From contig NZ_BNJI01000001.1 of assembly GCF_016587415.1 (NCBI RefSeq), positions 434,001 to 498,000 of the forward strand: a stretch of 64,000 bases of DNA, read 5' to 3'. Below, in pieces: positions 19,722-28,662 of the stretch; the stretch's first letter is position 1; every line of letters begins with the position of its first letter. This DNA is from Ktedonobacter sp. SOSP1-85. Its GTDB lineage: Bacteria > Chloroflexota > Ktedonobacteria > Ktedonobacterales > Ktedonobacteraceae. Below the pieces are notes generated by a model that was not told the DNA's origin, made no database searches, and worked only from the letters and a program-made list of their open reading frames with translations. Made by a program: the position numbers and the translations under genes.

Positions 19722-19813
19722 AACAGATGATTCTCGATCTGCTACGATACTCAGCGGTTTATTGTGATAATGAAACTGCTGAGTGTCAAAACCGTTCGTT
19801 TAGTGGGATTCCA

Positions 19814-19846
19814 GATGAAACTCCACATTCCATCTGGAGTTTCATC
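19814..19846. repeat. Hairpin, 12-bp perfect arms
   Basis: GATGAAACTCCA (19814-19825) pairs with TGGAGTTTCATC (19835-19846) around a 9-nt loop. It lies between the transposase remnant and the terminator below. Role unclear. Confidence 0.5.
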
Positions 19847-19890
19847 ATCACGGGCATAACCAGTTCTGCGCGTTTTCGCAAAAAGGATGC

Positions 19891-19936
19891 AATGCACTCC
19901 CAACGCAGCTATCTGCATGTGTGTTGGGAGTGCATT
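19891..19936 (-). terminator. Terminator of the amidase operon
   Basis: AATGCACTCCCAAC (19891-19904) and GTTGGGAGTGCATT (19923-19936) form a perfect 14-bp stem with an 18-nt loop, two bases after the stop of the last minus-strand gene. On the minus strand the stem is followed by GCATCCTTTTTGCG, a short T-run, as in rho-independent terminators. Confidence 0.65.
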
Positions 19937-19938
19937 CA

Positions 19939-20352
19939 TTATCTCACGGTCTGGGGGGCAGACATCTGAGGTGCATCTTTTCCCTCGGCCTGCTTGAGCT
20001 TGAGATAGCGCGCACTCATGATACCAACAAACCCCATCGCACCTGCGCTTACCAGCAAGTGCGCCACCCGAACGAGCCAGTGCCAATCGCCAATGAGAAG
20101 CAGAAATTGATTCATCCCAAAGAGAGGTATGATCATCGCGTAGATGATGCCCAGTGCTCCAGCTACCCTCATTCCTCTGGTCAAGAGCAATACGATACTC
20201 AAGGCAAGCAGAGCCAACGTGACAACAAGACCGAACCACATATGTGCAGAAAGAAAGCTTATATTGGCAAACCAGTGCAAAAGTCCCAACACCAGCGCTC
20301 CTGCGCCCGCAATGTTACTTATCCAGTGGATGATGTGAACTGTTGTTTTCAT
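19939..20352 (-). CDS. Small four-helix membrane protein
   Basis: 137 residues, family not named. Four hydrophobic segments are visible: IIHWISNIAGAGALVLGLLHW, HMWFGLVVTLALLALSIVLLL, AGALGIIYAMIIPLFGMNQFL and VRVAHLLVSAGAMGFVGIM, with conserved-looking His in HIIHW, LLHW and WHWL that could bind heme or metal. The C-terminus is short and charged. ATG 20352 is preceded by AAGGA. It starts 22 bp after the PPOX gene, so it is the last gene of the small protein-amidase-PPOX operon and is followed by a terminator. Confidence 0.65.
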   Translation of the reverse strand: MKTTVHIIHWISNIAGAGALVLGLLHWFANISFLSAHMWFGLVVTLALLALSIVLLLTRGMRVAGALGIIYAMIIPLFGMNQFLLLIGDWHWLVRVAHLLVSAGAMGFVGIMSARYLKLKQAEGKDAPQMSAPQTVR

Positions 20353-20374
20353 CAAAAAATCCTTTTCATTGCTT

Positions 20375-20779
20375 CTATGGCCAGGTGATTTTCTTTGTGA
20401 CAAACTGCCCATCTTGAAAGGCCGGTGCATCAACGCCCCAGCTCCAGGAGACTTTCGGCGTAATGACTATGTAGGTGCCGGGGCCTCGATACCCTTGCTC
20501 AAGGGTGACAATCTCAGCCTCCCCATGAACCTTGATCGCACGTGGCACCAGTGGCTCAAGTGATGGCAGGTCATCAATGATGAGCGAGACGAGGGTGTGT
20601 CCGGAGGTGACATTTTTATACTTGCGTGAGCGCTCTAAGGCATAGCCGCTAATGTAGAAGCGCTCCCCATCAAATCCAAAGCCTACCGCGTCAACGTCAG
20701 GTTGACCATTTACCGCCACGGTTGCAAACCTCGCCAATGTCTGGCTTTGAAGAAATGCACGTTCCTTTTCCGAAAACAT
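20375..20779 (-). CDS. PPOX-class F420-dependent oxidoreductase
   Basis: 134 residues, the split-barrel fold of the pyridoxamine-phosphate-oxidase/FDOR family. The N-terminal FSEKERAFLQSQTLARFATVAVNGQPDVDAVGF and the central ISGYALERSRKYKNVTSGH are the usual cofactor-binding strand and helix of the F420-binding FDOR-B group; many use F420H2 to reduce small unsaturated substrates. The window's F420 biosynthesis genes agree with that cofactor, but flavin or heme binding is possible. Lies 31 bp after the amidase and 22 bp before the membrane protein, same strand. Confidence 0.75.
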   Translation of the reverse strand: MFSEKERAFLQSQTLARFATVAVNGQPDVDAVGFGFDGERFYISGYALERSRKYKNVTSGHTLVSLIIDDLPSLEPLVPRAIKVHGEAEIVTLEQGYRGPGTYIVITPKVSWSWGVDAPAFQDGQFVTKKITWP

Positions 20780-20810
20780 AAACTTCTCTTTCTTTTCAAA
20801 AAAACACTAT

Positions 20811-22424
20811 CTAAGATAGTAGAGCATCTCCCGAAACGGGCATGCATGGACCTGTATGCTCTTCCAGTGCGGCCATCAGCGCTAAGACGATATCCTCTCT
20901 CCAGGAGCGAGCTACCACCTGCACGCCTACTGGCAGACCTGCGCTGCCCATCTCAACGGTACGGGCTACACGCTCAACGCTATCTTTCCCAACGCTGCGC
21001 TCGCTCTCCTCACCTGGGTAAACGCGGGTAACGGGTGCCACGCCAGCAGGCAGACCTAGCAAATTGTAGAGGATGGCATAGCTGCCAGCATTGGTCGGAT
21101 TTAAAGTGCCACTACTGCCATGTGTCAGGGCTGGAAGCGCATGGGGCGGGCAGAGAAGAGCATCAAAATGGTCAGCATTAAGCGCGGCAAGGAAGCGCTC
21201 GCGATACTGATTGCGCTCTTCTACCAGATGCCAGTACTGATCGACCGACAACGCTCCACGAATAGACTGCAACGAAGACGCCATGTGAGCCTGTCCACTT
21301 CGCCTGAGCAGGCCTACCAATGGCGCACGAACGATCCCAGGCAGGCTGCTCACCCGCATATTGAAGCTGATGCGGCGATCACGGGGATCTCCTGCGAGAT
21401 TGCGCTTATAGGTCGCAAAACCATCCGCACCCACCAATCCAACATAGAGCCGGACCGCTTCCGCCACATTGGGCGGGTTCCAGGACTCAACGATAGCACC
21501 ACGTGCGCGCAAGGCCTGCGCCGCCTCCTCCACCGCACGACGTACAGCCGGAGCTACCGAAAAAACGCCATTATCGGTATACATGCCGATACGCAGACCT
21601 GTAAGAGAGACGGCAGTGGGATCGGGCCAGGGAACAGGCGGCACTAATGGATCAACAGCGTTCAAGCCAGGAGCCGTTAGAATGTTCATTGCCAGGCGCA
21701 GATCCTCAACGCTGCGGGCAATGGGAGCAGGCTGAGCGATAATGCCTTCCTGCCCACCAACGTAGGCATGGGGAGCGGTATCGTGATGGGTCAATCTTCT
21801 GGCTGTGGGAAGCAAGCTATACAGACCACAGAAATGTGCGGGCACACGAATACTGCCACCGAAATCGCCTCCCAGGCCAAGAGGAGAGCCGCCAGCGGCA
21901 AGAATGGCGGCCTCACCCCCACTGCTTCCGCCAGGGGTACGGGCCAGGTTCCAGGGATTATTCGTCCGGCCATAGACCGGGTTATCAGATTCGTGATACA
22001 TCAGCAGTTGGGAAACATTCGTCTTTCCTAGAATAATAGCTCCGGCCTGACGAAGCCGCTTCACGAGGGGACCTTCCTGCTCCACGAGCCGAGATTTCTG
22101 ATGCAGAATACCAACCGTTGTTGGGGTTCCAGAGACCATAAATTGCTCTTTGAGGGTGATGGGCACGCCATGGAGAGGGCCAACGAGTGTTCCTTGCGCA
22201 AGCAGGCTATCAGCTTTGCGTGCCGAGGCACGCGCCTGTTCAAAGAGTGATACGACGACGGCGTTCAGACGTGGATTGACCGCTTCGATACGGCGAATAT
22301 GCGCTTCAATGACCTCCTGCGAGGAAAGGCGACCCTCAGCAATATGGCAAGCAAGCTCCGATGCACTCAGACTGGTGAGGACGGCATCTTCATGGGAAGA
22401 CAGTGTAGAGGAAGAGGGTGTCAT
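20811..22424 (-). CDS. Amidase (amidase-signature family)
   Basis: 537 residues. The amidase signature is clear: catalytic Lys in ITLKEQF near residue 92, GGSSGGEAAILAAGGSPLGLG with the cis-Ser and nucleophilic Ser, then DFGGSIRVPAHFCG. It hydrolyses a carboxamide by the Ser-cisSer-Lys mechanism. No GatB/GatC neighbours, and the sequence FxxxxG...HFCGLYSL is nearer FAAH-like/aryl amidases than GatA, so it is a metabolic amidase of unknown substrate. Start at 22424 follows AAAGGAG. Operon with the small protein 51 bp upstream and PPOX downstream. Confidence 0.85.
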   Translation of the reverse strand: MTPSSSTLSSHEDAVLTSLSASELACHIAEGRLSSQEVIEAHIRRIEAVNPRLNAVVVSLFEQARASARKADSLLAQGTLVGPLHGVPITLKEQFMVSGTPTTVGILHQKSRLVEQEGPLVKRLRQAGAIILGKTNVSQLLMYHESDNPVYGRTNNPWNLARTPGGSSGGEAAILAAGGSPLGLGGDFGGSIRVPAHFCGLYSLLPTARRLTHHDTAPHAYVGGQEGIIAQPAPIARSVEDLRLAMNILTAPGLNAVDPLVPPVPWPDPTAVSLTGLRIGMYTDNGVFSVAPAVRRAVEEAAQALRARGAIVESWNPPNVAEAVRLYVGLVGADGFATYKRNLAGDPRDRRISFNMRVSSLPGIVRAPLVGLLRRSGQAHMASSLQSIRGALSVDQYWHLVEERNQYRERFLAALNADHFDALLCPPHALPALTHGSSGTLNPTNAGSYAILYNLLGLPAGVAPVTRVYPGEESERSVGKDSVERVARTVEMGSAGLPVGVQVVARSWREDIVLALMAALEEHTGPCMPVSGDALLS

Positions 22425-22475
22425 GATATATGCTCCTTTCGAGATTACTTTGGTGGAATGGATGTGTAGGCTTCT

Positions 22476-22694
22476 TCAGGGCTGACTCGAAACGTCCTGG
22501 TCTTCCCGTTTCAGTGCCAGCAGGGGTAAAGCCAGGTCGCGTACTTTGATCAGCACTCCATGCAAAGCGGCCTCATCTGCCAGAGGACCACGCAGCACGG
22601 TGTGGTCTTCTTGATACGTGATCGTCAAGTCCTCAAACCAGGCAGACCAATGCTGATCAAGATGTCCCTGGACATGCAATTCGTAGATGGTCAT
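22476..22694 (-). CDS. Small conserved protein, paralogue of 62.0-kb gene
   Basis: 72 residues, function unknown. Pattern GHLD..W..WFEDL.I......T.L.G.LADEAALHGVL.KVRDL.L is repeated in the protein at 62014-62229 (GHLSSSWGEWFEQL, LADQAALYSVPLKIRNL). Both are read just upstream of a catabolic enzyme gene and 187-196 bp after a large LuxR regulator, all on one strand. The alternating hydrophobics suggest one small alpha/beta or ferredoxin-like domain, perhaps a ligand- or partner-binding accessory protein. Not an ORF artefact because the two copies share residues rather than bases. Confidence 0.75.
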   Translation of the reverse strand: MTIYELHVQGHLDQHWSAWFEDLTITYQEDHTVLRGPLADEAALHGVLIKVRDLALPLLALKREDQDVSSQP

Positions 22695-22881
22695 CGCAGT
22701 GCGCTCCTTCGCCGTGCTATCTCTGTCGCGGCGTGTTTTCGTGATCTGTGCTGAGTATAGAGTAGGGAGTGGTTGGGAGGCAGGAGACTAAAGTGGATAA
22801 TGAGGGTTGGTTTTGTGGTAGAGCACAGGCAGGGCTGAGCCGCTGCCTCTACTATACCGCCCCACCTGCTGCGAGGCTATG

Positions 22882-25800
22882 CTAGAGGAGGTGGAGTGTT
22901 TGAGCGCGAATGACTGCCTGGGTACGGTTCTGCACCCCTAGTTTCCCGGTAATGTTCGAGACGTACTTTTTGACGGTGCCCAGACTCACGACGAGGCGAC
23001 GAGCAATCTCGCCATTGGAGGCTCCCGAAGCTAAGAGTTGCAACACCTCGCGTTCGCGCCGTGTGAGGGGTTCGGCAAGTTCTCCCAGGTATGGAGGTTG
23101 TAAGTCGAGAGCCGTTGCCCCGAAGGAGGAAAGCAGCGTGGCAACGTAGTCAGGCGCAATGCCACGTTCCTGAGCCTGGCGCAATAAGGTGAGCAACGGT
23201 GTCCCCTCGTCAATGAAGAGGCGAATATAACCCTCTCCCGCGGCCTGTGCAAGGGCACGCCCCAGTGTGGTGAGGGCGCCTGATTGATCTCGCCTTGCAT
23301 GGAGAGCCAACGCCTTCAGGATGAGGATTTCCAACACACTGCCCATGCGTGCTTTCGCCTCCGCGTCTTCGAGGAGGCGAGAGAGCAAGCGCAGAACATT
23401 GCCCAGCAGCGGCCCTGTCGGGTCGTTGCGTCCCTCTTCAATGCGGATTCGGGCCAGGATCAGGTATTCCATCTCACGTGGGTAGCTTACCTCGTCTTCG
23501 GTAGATAGGCCAGATGCATTCGCCCAGGCAACGGCACGCTCCAGATCGCTCTGTGCTAACAGGAGCTGCGCCCGTACTGCTGTTGCCAGCGCTCTGAGAG
23601 GGGATGGGAAGCAATCGTGCTCAGTCAATTGAACCAGTTCTTCTATGGTAGCACGAGCTTGACTGAACTCTCCTCGTGCCTGCTGTAAGCGGGCCTGCGT
23701 TGCGTATCCAAGCAGGGCGGTAATGGGTTCAAGAAAGATCCCCATCCTCATCGCCTCCATCCCTTTTGCCAGGATGCGCTCAGCCGCTTCCAACTGGTTG
23801 TGTTCGCGCAGAAGATGACTCCAATTGAGATAATAAAAGGCACTGGCACCTGAGGCGCGAAACTCCTCGGCCACCGGCAGCAGTTGTTCATAGATGGCAA
23901 GAGCCTCGCTGAGCCGACCTTGTAGCCCTCTCAAGCGTGCCAGTTGATGCGTGATGCGTAAACGTCCAAGAGGACCGATGGTAGGCACCAGCGCCATTGC
24001 AGTCAACACAGACTGTTCGTTTGGAGAGGTGACATCTCCGCTGAGTTGATAGGCACGAGCCACGTACATGAGCGCCCCGGCACGCAGAGGAGCCGCACCT
24101 CGCGTCTGTGGCAACAGGGAGAGCGCCCGACGTGCCATTGTGACGCTGCCCGCCAGATCATTGGAGGAGAGGCTGCTTAGTTCCGTACGACAGTACGCTA
24201 TCCCACCTAGAATCATCTGTACGTGTTCGTCAGGGTGGTCGAAAGATCGGCTGACTTCAGCATCACGCAGGCACGCCTCAGCCTGCTCAAATTGTCTGGC
24301 AAAGATGAGTCCGATCGCACGAATAAGAGAGAGCATTGGGCGCGTACGGATCATCTCTTCGGGAAGTCTCCTCATCCAGTTGAGAACGGTCTGATACTGA
24401 CCGTTCAGCTCGATAGCTATGGCATCACGTTCAAGCAAGCGAGCCATACGCTCATCATCGTGAGCAGCCAGCGCATGGTGTACAGCCTCGATCACGAATG
24501 CATGCTCCTCGTACCAGATGCTGGCGCGGCGATGCAATTCAGGTACCATATTGGGCATCGTAAGCTTGAGGCGATTGGTGAGGGCCTCGGCAAAGAGGTG
24601 ATGATAGCGGTACCACTCTCGCTTCTCGTCCAGTGAGACCACAAACAGGTTCGCTCGCTCCAGCGTTTCCAGTATCGCCTGACTTGCAGGCTCACCCGTG
24701 ACGGCATCACAGAGCGGAGCAGAGAGGCGCTCAAGAATCGCCGTGTGTAGGAGGAACGACTGTATCGAAGCAGGTTGCCGTAAGAGTACTTCTTCGCTGA
24801 GATAGTCAAGCACGAAACGATGACTGCCGTTGAAGGCCGAGAGAAAGGCAGAGGGATCAGGATGCCCCGCCAGCGCAAGAGCAGCCAGTTGGAGGCCTGC
24901 GATCCATCCCTCGGTGCGGTTCTGGAGGGTCGTGATGGACTCTTCGGAGAGCGAGAGGTCCATCGTGGACTGGAGAAATGAACTGCTTTCTTCCAGGGAG
25001 AAGCGAAGGGCAGCAGCACGCACTTCCAGGATATGCCCATGCGCCCGGAGGCGGGAGAGCGGCAAGGGGGGGTCTGCTCTCGTAGCAAGGATGAGATGCA
25101 GCCTAGTGGGCAGGTGCTCGACGAGCGTGGCAAGGGCACAATGAATGGACGGAGCTTCGATGACGTGGTAATCATCGAGCACAAGGGTAATATCCTCTCT
25201 TGCGTAGTGCGTCAGGTCATTGACCAGCAAGGTCATCACTGTTTCTGGTGACAGAGGTTCCCCTGTTTGGAGCAGGGCGAGGGCGTTCGCACCCAGACGC
25301 CGATTAACGGTCTGCAAGGCAGCGATCAGGGAGGAGAGAAAACAGGTAGAATCATTGTCTTGCGCCTCCAGGGAAAGCCAGGCGACAGACATGGGCGGGA
25401 GATGCTTATGGTCGGCAAGCCATTGGGCAAGCAGGGTCGTTTTGCCGAAGCCAGCGGGTGCAGAAATGAGGGTGAGTCCGCGTTCCCTCCCCTGTTGGAG
25501 TTGCTCAACGAGACGGGTGCGCGACACCAACCGGACTCTTGGACGCGGCACCTGAAGCCTGGTAGAGAACAAGAGCGCGGGCTGTGTAGGCAACTCGGAA
25601 GGCAGGAGACGATTGGCCTCCGTTTCCACAGCTTGCATGGTTGATCCATCCACGCTCACGTCGCTTGCCCATGGGTTCTGTTCCCGTTCATCGGAGAGCG
25701 TCTCGCCAGAAACGTCATCAGGTGGGAAGGTCACATCACCACTGAGCTGAGCTGCCATCTCCTCCAGATGTATGAGCGTGAGGTCTGCTGTCCGTCCCAG

Positions 25801-26055
25801 ATATCTCTTCATCAGCTTGGGACCGACGCGGTTGTAAGCGTACCAATACCCATGGCCCCATTGCCTGGACTCCTTCCGCACCGTCAGTTGTCCCTGCCTC
25901 CCGCGAAAGGCGAAGGAGGCAATCGTATCGAGCCAGGTAAACCACCCAGGTTCTCCAGGGGTGATCGTGAGGATGGGTCTCTCTCTCTGGTCGTACACTT
26001 CATAGTTCTCATGTTCTACATGCCAGGTCAGATGGTATGGGGCGGCTTTTGGCAT
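22882..26055 (-). CDS. MalT-like LuxR ATP-dependent regulator
   Basis: 1057 residues with the same architecture as the 13.2-kb protein: WYAY N-terminal domain (YWYAYNRVGPKLMKRYLGRT, residues about 70-100), STAND NTPase with Walker A SAPAGFGKTTLLAQWL near residue 200 and Walker B TLVLDDYHVI, winged-helix/TPR superhelix, and a C-terminal LuxR helix-turn-helix (LTRREREVLQLLASGASNGEIARRLVVSLGTVKKYVSNI). It is preceded by a leader containing a 14-bp inverted repeat and followed on the same strand by the small protein-amidase-PPOX-membrane protein operon, its most likely target. Confidence 0.9.
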   Translation of the reverse strand: MPKAAPYHLTWHVEHENYEVYDQRERPILTITPGEPGWFTWLDTIASFAFRGRQGQLTVRKESRQWGHGYWYAYNRVGPKLMKRYLGRTADLTLIHLEEMAAQLSGDVTFPPDDVSGETLSDEREQNPWASDVSVDGSTMQAVETEANRLLPSELPTQPALLFSTRLQVPRPRVRLVSRTRLVEQLQQGRERGLTLISAPAGFGKTTLLAQWLADHKHLPPMSVAWLSLEAQDNDSTCFLSSLIAALQTVNRRLGANALALLQTGEPLSPETVMTLLVNDLTHYAREDITLVLDDYHVIEAPSIHCALATLVEHLPTRLHLILATRADPPLPLSRLRAHGHILEVRAAALRFSLEESSSFLQSTMDLSLSEESITTLQNRTEGWIAGLQLAALALAGHPDPSAFLSAFNGSHRFVLDYLSEEVLLRQPASIQSFLLHTAILERLSAPLCDAVTGEPASQAILETLERANLFVVSLDEKREWYRYHHLFAEALTNRLKLTMPNMVPELHRRASIWYEEHAFVIEAVHHALAAHDDERMARLLERDAIAIELNGQYQTVLNWMRRLPEEMIRTRPMLSLIRAIGLIFARQFEQAEACLRDAEVSRSFDHPDEHVQMILGGIAYCRTELSSLSSNDLAGSVTMARRALSLLPQTRGAAPLRAGALMYVARAYQLSGDVTSPNEQSVLTAMALVPTIGPLGRLRITHQLARLRGLQGRLSEALAIYEQLLPVAEEFRASGASAFYYLNWSHLLREHNQLEAAERILAKGMEAMRMGIFLEPITALLGYATQARLQQARGEFSQARATIEELVQLTEHDCFPSPLRALATAVRAQLLLAQSDLERAVAWANASGLSTEDEVSYPREMEYLILARIRIEEGRNDPTGPLLGNVLRLLSRLLEDAEAKARMGSVLEILILKALALHARRDQSGALTTLGRALAQAAGEGYIRLFIDEGTPLLTLLRQAQERGIAPDYVATLLSSFGATALDLQPPYLGELAEPLTRREREVLQLLASGASNGEIARRLVVSLGTVKKYVSNITGKLGVQNRTQAVIRAQTLHLL

Positions 26056-26069
26056 ACTCTCCTCATTGG

Positions 26070-26126
26070 TTTTTGTTACCCAAGGTCTTCTCTTTTCCTA
26101 GGAGTATACGCATTGGGTAACAAAAA
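26070..26126 (-). promoter_or_regulatory. Promoter/operator of LuxR gene
   Basis: TTTTTGTTACCCAA (26070-26083) and its exact complement TTGGGTAACAAAAA (26113-26126) flank a candidate minus-strand -10 box TATACT (26103-26108). The dyad straddles the presumed start of transcription, as expected for autoregulation. A single copy of a near-identical box stands at the same place before the 7.2-kb paralogue. Confidence 0.55.
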
Positions 26127-26314
26127 TGCAAGAGATTGTTGCGGCACAAAAAAGATCCTTTCTGTCAGAGGAAACGGATAGTTTTTTTTCGCCCTGTTGA
26201 GCAACGTTCCTCTTCCGACTTTGTGTTCCTCCTATCTATATATGACACAGACGTAGCGGAAGATGGAAAAGGAAGGACCTGGTTCTCTTGGAATCTCTCG
26301 CTCAACATTGTACC

Positions 26315-26677
26315 TCTACGTGAGAGAAGGGAAATCGTGTCCTCTGCTATCGCCGGAGCCGATACCGGTAACGGCGATGAGCAATTGTTCAGACTTGAGC
26401 GCTTTCGAAAGGTTCTCCGCGCAACGGGAGACAGGGTTATCGTTTGCATTACTCTGGTAGTGCCCAGGCAATCACAGACGACATCTTGCCCCTCCACCAC
26501 CTTCGCGATCGCATCGGGCTCCTGGGCATCTCCTGCGACGATACACAGGCGTACGTGGCTCATTGGCATGCGGTCTGGTATACGGGCGAGCGCAGAGACC
26601 TCATGGCTATCTGCCAGCACCGCTTGCGCCATAGCCAAACCAATGCCATGGGTTGCGCCAATGATTGCGATTTTCAT
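26315..26677 (-). pseudogene. NAD(P)-binding SDR/NmrA-like oxidoreductase, broken
   Basis: Starts MKIAIIGATHGIGLAMAQAV, an NAD(P)-binding Rossmann motif, after AAGGA. Homology runs to about QDVVCDCLGTTRVMQ, then continues in another frame as NPVSRCAENLSKALKSEQLL and TGIGSGDSRGHD, matching atypical SDRs. A one-base loss in the CAAACG context near 26440-26450 explains the shift. The C-terminal third is not recognisable. Confidence 0.65.
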
Positions 26678-26941
26678 ATTCCTGTCCTTTATTCGCTGCC
26701 GATCATGGCTGCGCTTTCGCGCCACAACCGATCCTGAGCGTCTCGGCTTCGCGCCAATTCCGAGGGGTCAGGGAACGCCGGTTCACCCTTGACCAGGGAG
26801 ACGTAGATCCAGACTTAGCCCCGCCCAATCCTGCGCGCCTATTTCTTCGTGAGCTGGTGGTAATCGACCGAGGCGAAACTCGGGAACCGAAGACCTCCAG
26901 TAGGCGGCGCGGGAGTGTTCACAGTCATCGCCTGCTCCACT

Positions 26942-27094
26942 CTAGCCAACCACTATGCCGGAATTTCCGCCGGCTCCGTCTACCCAGTAGACATTACTCT
27001 GCACTTCGTGAACAACTAGCGGTTCATCGCCCCACTTTTGGACATAACGCTGTATATCCTGGAGAGAGGGCTGCTGCGGCTTGGATGGGTCCAT
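26942..27094 (-). pseudogene. MBL-fold/alkyl-sulfatase-like N-terminal remnant
   Basis: Fifty codons: MDPSKPQQPSLQDIQRYVQK, then VHEVQSNVYWVDGAGGNSGIVVG and a TAG. The NVYW..G.GGNSG segment is the opening strand pair of MBL-fold hydrolases, ahead of the metal-binding motif, which is absent. Downstream sequence to 26.8 kb is not recognisable. Separate from the intact MBL gene at 16.9 kb. Confidence 0.5.
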
Positions 27095-27237
27095 GGCTGG
27101 CTGTTGATTCAATATATCCGTTTTCTTTTTTCATATTCTTTTTCCTTATGTTGAAAGGGCGAAACAGAGAAGCCATCCTTGAGCTTGCGTTCGCCCAAAT
27201 ATCGAATGCAGTAGATGTAGCATGACACTTAATACCA

Positions 27238-27504
27238 TCAAAGTCGTTTGTCGAGCCAATCGAACACATACTCTGACGCAGTGGAGTAAGCTCCCATTTG
27301 GCAATGCGACTGTGCGGTATCAAACAACATGTAGTGCTTGAGGCATTTTAGGGCATCAAAGAACTTTTGCGCCTGACCTTTGCGATTTCTTCCGTTCCAT
27401 CCATGACGAGTGTCTCGCATTCGGTTTTGTTCGAGAATCTCTCCAAGATCCGACATGCCGTAGAACATCAGGCCGAGGACGTGTTTCACTAAGGCATCCA
27501 TCAA
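27238..27504 (-). pseudogene. Alpha/beta-hydrolase remnant with internal deletion
   Basis: 88 residues. The first half (LGLMFYGMSDLGEILEQ) looks like the helical N-terminal region of FrsA/2,6-dihydropseudooxynicotine-hydrolase-like enzymes; the second half (FFDALKCLKHYMLF, SHCQMGAY, VFDWLDKRL) looks like the C-terminal end with the catalytic His of the same enzymes. The nucleophile elbow and about 200 residues between are gone. Recognition rests on short motifs. Confidence 0.4.
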
Positions 27505-27587
27505 TATATGCTTGCTAAATTTGGTGGATGTCCAATGTGGCCCTGAAATTGAGCTTTGTGAAAGGGCCGCGATCGGATGCGTTTCGT

Positions 27588-28496
27588 TTATTTCGGTTCT
27601 CCTTCTGTGACGTGTAAATCTGCGAGATCCTGCGGGGTGAGGGCGATGGAACCGGTAGCGATGTTCTCCTCCAGGTGGGCAAGAGAGCCAGTGCCGGGGA
27701 TGGCTATGGTGACCGGTGAGAGCGCCAGGAGCCAGGCCAGGGCGATCTGCGAGACGGTAGCGGCGTGCCGGGTGGCAACTCTGGCCAGGCGTTCGTTGTT
27801 GAGGTCCGTTCTGCCGCCGCCCAGGGGGAAGAAAGGAGCGAAGGCGATACCATTGGCTGTGCAGGCATCCAGGACGACCACTTCGTCGCGCTTGGCGATA
27901 TGGAAGTGGTTCTGGACGGCTACGACGGGGGCAATCGTGCGAGCCTCGGTGAGGTGAGCAGAGTCCACGTTGCTGAGGCCGAGGTGGCGGATCAGACCCT
28001 CCTCGCGCAGCGCGGCGAGTACCTCGAATTGTTCGGCGAGGGACTCACCGTGTGGGGGTTCCATGAAGCCGATGCGCAGGTACACTAGGTCAAGGCGAGA
28101 GAGACCCAGCGCCTTGAGGTTGTCTTCAACCTGAGCACGCAGGCCGGCGGCGGTCGCCGGAACTGGGCCATTGGGACCGGGGACTGGGCCGACCTTGGTG
28201 GCGATGACCAGATCAGGCGGATATGGGGAAAGCGCCTCACGGATCAGCGTATTGGCACGGACAGAGCCGTCGAGGCTTTGGTAGAAGGCGGCGGTGTCGA
28301 TGTGGTTGACGCCGAGTTCGACGGCACGGCGCAGGACGGCACAGCCAGCCTCGGGGTCGCGGGGTGGACCCTGGAAACCATTGGCGGACAGACGCATGGC
28401 ACCGAAACCAAGCCGGTTGATCGTGAGGTCGCCCAGGGTCAGCGTACCTGCCTGGCTTACATGGCGTTCGTTCGCGCTCTCGTTTTGGAAAGTCAT
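27588..28496 (-). CDS. Aldo/keto reductase
   Basis: 302 residues, NADPH-dependent carbonyl reductase of the AKR superfamily. LGFGAMRLS starts the (beta/alpha)8 barrel; catalytic Asp and Tyr lie in HIDTAAFYQ, the Lys in VIATKVGP and the His position in LDLVYLRIGF, where the usual His is replaced by Arg. The C-terminal AIPGTGSLAHLEENIATG is the NADPH 2'-phosphate loop. ATG 28496 has GGAG about 8 bp upstream. Divergent from the PadR gene, with two operator repeats between, so PadR is its probable repressor. Confidence 0.85.
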   Translation of the reverse strand: MTFQNESANERHVSQAGTLTLGDLTINRLGFGAMRLSANGFQGPPRDPEAGCAVLRRAVELGVNHIDTAAFYQSLDGSVRANTLIREALSPYPPDLVIATKVGPVPGPNGPVPATAAGLRAQVEDNLKALGLSRLDLVYLRIGFMEPPHGESLAEQFEVLAALREEGLIRHLGLSNVDSAHLTEARTIAPVVAVQNHFHIAKRDEVVVLDACTANGIAFAPFFPLGGGRTDLNNERLARVATRHAATVSQIALAWLLALSPVTIAIPGTGSLAHLEENIATGSIALTPQDLADLHVTEGEPK

Positions 28497-28565
28497 AAAA
28501 GATTCTCCATTCATCTCGCTCTGCTTGCCACAGGACGAGGTGTTCTGCTAGAATAATAATGGCAG

Positions 28566-28634
28566 TGACATATGTCAAGTGCTTACATATAGGAAGATAT
28601 CATAGGGAATGACATATGCCAATGTCTTACATAT
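28566..28634. promoter_or_regulatory. PadR operators between AKR and padR
   Basis: Two 25-bp direct repeats, 28566-28590 and 28610-28634, agree at about 22 positions. Each reads TGACATATG(T/C)CA, then CTTACATAT, giving ATAT-centred dyads of the ATGT/ACAT type bound by PadR proteins. They are spaced 44 bp apart (about four turns) in the divergent promoter region. Confidence 0.65.
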
Positions 28635-28662
28635 GGCTCGTGGAAGAAAAGAGAGGAACCCC

